From: an uncultured Altererythrobacter sp.
Lineage (GTDB): Bacteria > Pseudomonadota > Alphaproteobacteria > Sphingomonadales > Sphingomonadaceae
Direction: 5' to 3'
Assembly: GCA_937950385.1 (NCBI GenBank)
Contig: CALFEA010000134.1
Coordinates: forward strand, 1-9,047
DNA length: 9,047 nucleotides
Of this stretch, positions 8,841-9,047 are shown piece by piece (within the stretch, counting starts at the first letter, position 1; the number at the start of each line of letters is the position of its first letter). Made by a program: the position numbers and the translations under genes. The notes beneath the pieces are model-generated. The model had not been told where the DNA came from, did not search any database, and saw only the letters and a list, made by a program, of their open reading frames with translations.

Positions 8841-9047
8841 ATGGGACAATTTCCGGTAAGGCCAGAAGATGTCGACCCAGAGTTTCTTGAAACCGTCTTG
8901 GGCGCTAAGGTCAACCGGGTTGATTTTAAGCCGATAGGCAATGGTTTGGTCGGCGATAGCGCCCGTTTCGACATCACATATGCAGCCGGCAGCAGCGGAC
9001 CAGTTTCATTGGCAGGCAAATTTCCTGCAGCCGATGCAACCAGTCAG
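8841..9047 (+). CDS. EcKinase/aminoglycoside-phosphotransferase-like protein (3' partial)
   Basis: An open frame of 69 codons runs from ATG 8841 to the window edge without a stop. The ATG has a near-perfect AAGGAGG (8827-8833) seven bases upstream. The fragment starts MGQFPVRPEDVDPEFLETVL (1-20), then VDFKPIGNGLVGDSARFDIT (27-46), a nucleotide-loop-like IGxGxxGDS, and later GPVSLAGKFPAADATSQ with a lysine in the beta-3 lysine position (K64). This is the N-lobe pattern of the ecdysteroid-kinase-like/choline-kinase-like (DUF227, EcKinase) branch of the protein-kinase-like fold, abundant in sphingomonads. The substrate is unknown. The catalytic loop lies outside the window, so activity cannot be judged. 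It is divergent from the MarR-like regulator. Confidence 0.8.
   Translation, partial: MGQFPVRPEDVDPEFLETVLGAKVNRVDFKPIGNGLVGDSARFDITYAAGSSGPVSLAGKFPAADATSQ

Noticed and set aside
8585..8890. 101-codon plus-strand frame (internal ATG 8672 with GGAG) between the regulator and the kinase-like gene
   Set aside because: It overlaps the kinase-like start by 50 bp out of frame, has no recognisable domain, and occupies the expected promoter region.

Overview
The window looks like chromosomal core DNA of an alphaproteobacterium, most likely order Sphingomonadales (Erythrobacter/Sphingorhabdus-like). This rests on the protein styles (a CarB longer than the E. coli one, a short DUF4170 protein next to greA, a MarR-like protein and an EcKinase-like phosphotransferase near eno), the moderate-to-high G+C, and tight gene packing with Shine-Dalgarno sites. 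No mobile element, CRISPR array, tRNA or rRNA was seen. The taxon is inferred from remembered family patterns, not from a search.

Layout. Bases 2-115 are the tail of an unidentified gene whose TAA stop directly abuts the carB ATG. carB (116-3439) is the large subunit of carbamoyl-phosphate synthase. After 137 bp holding a nested inverted repeat comes greA (3577-4050, transcript cleavage factor). Its 3' end overlaps, tail to tail, a YafP-like GNAT acetyltransferase on the minus strand (3995-4519). That gene lies 3 bp behind a small DUF4170 gene (4523-4756, minus), so the two probably form an operon.

From 6553 down to 4855 a minus-strand operon encodes four small, mostly single- or double-span membrane proteins: an ElaB/YqjD-like tail-anchored protein, a YqjE-like holin-X protein, a one-span protein with a YqjK-like outline, and a second tail of YqjD type. 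The last three genes are joined by 4-nt GTGA and ATGA overlaps. The set recalls the E. coli yqjDEK cluster and is the most interesting under-described unit here.

The operon is divergent from eno (6752-8029, enolase). The 198-bp spacer between them carries two strong inverted repeats. eno converges on a MarR-type winged-helix regulator (8084-8593, minus). That regulator is divergent from the start of an EcKinase/aminoglycoside-phosphotransferase-like gene (8841 to beyond the window end), separated by 247 bp.

The housekeeping genes serve pyrimidine/arginine supply (carB), transcription elongation (greA) and glycolysis (eno). The small membrane operon and the regulator/kinase pair are the accessory parts.
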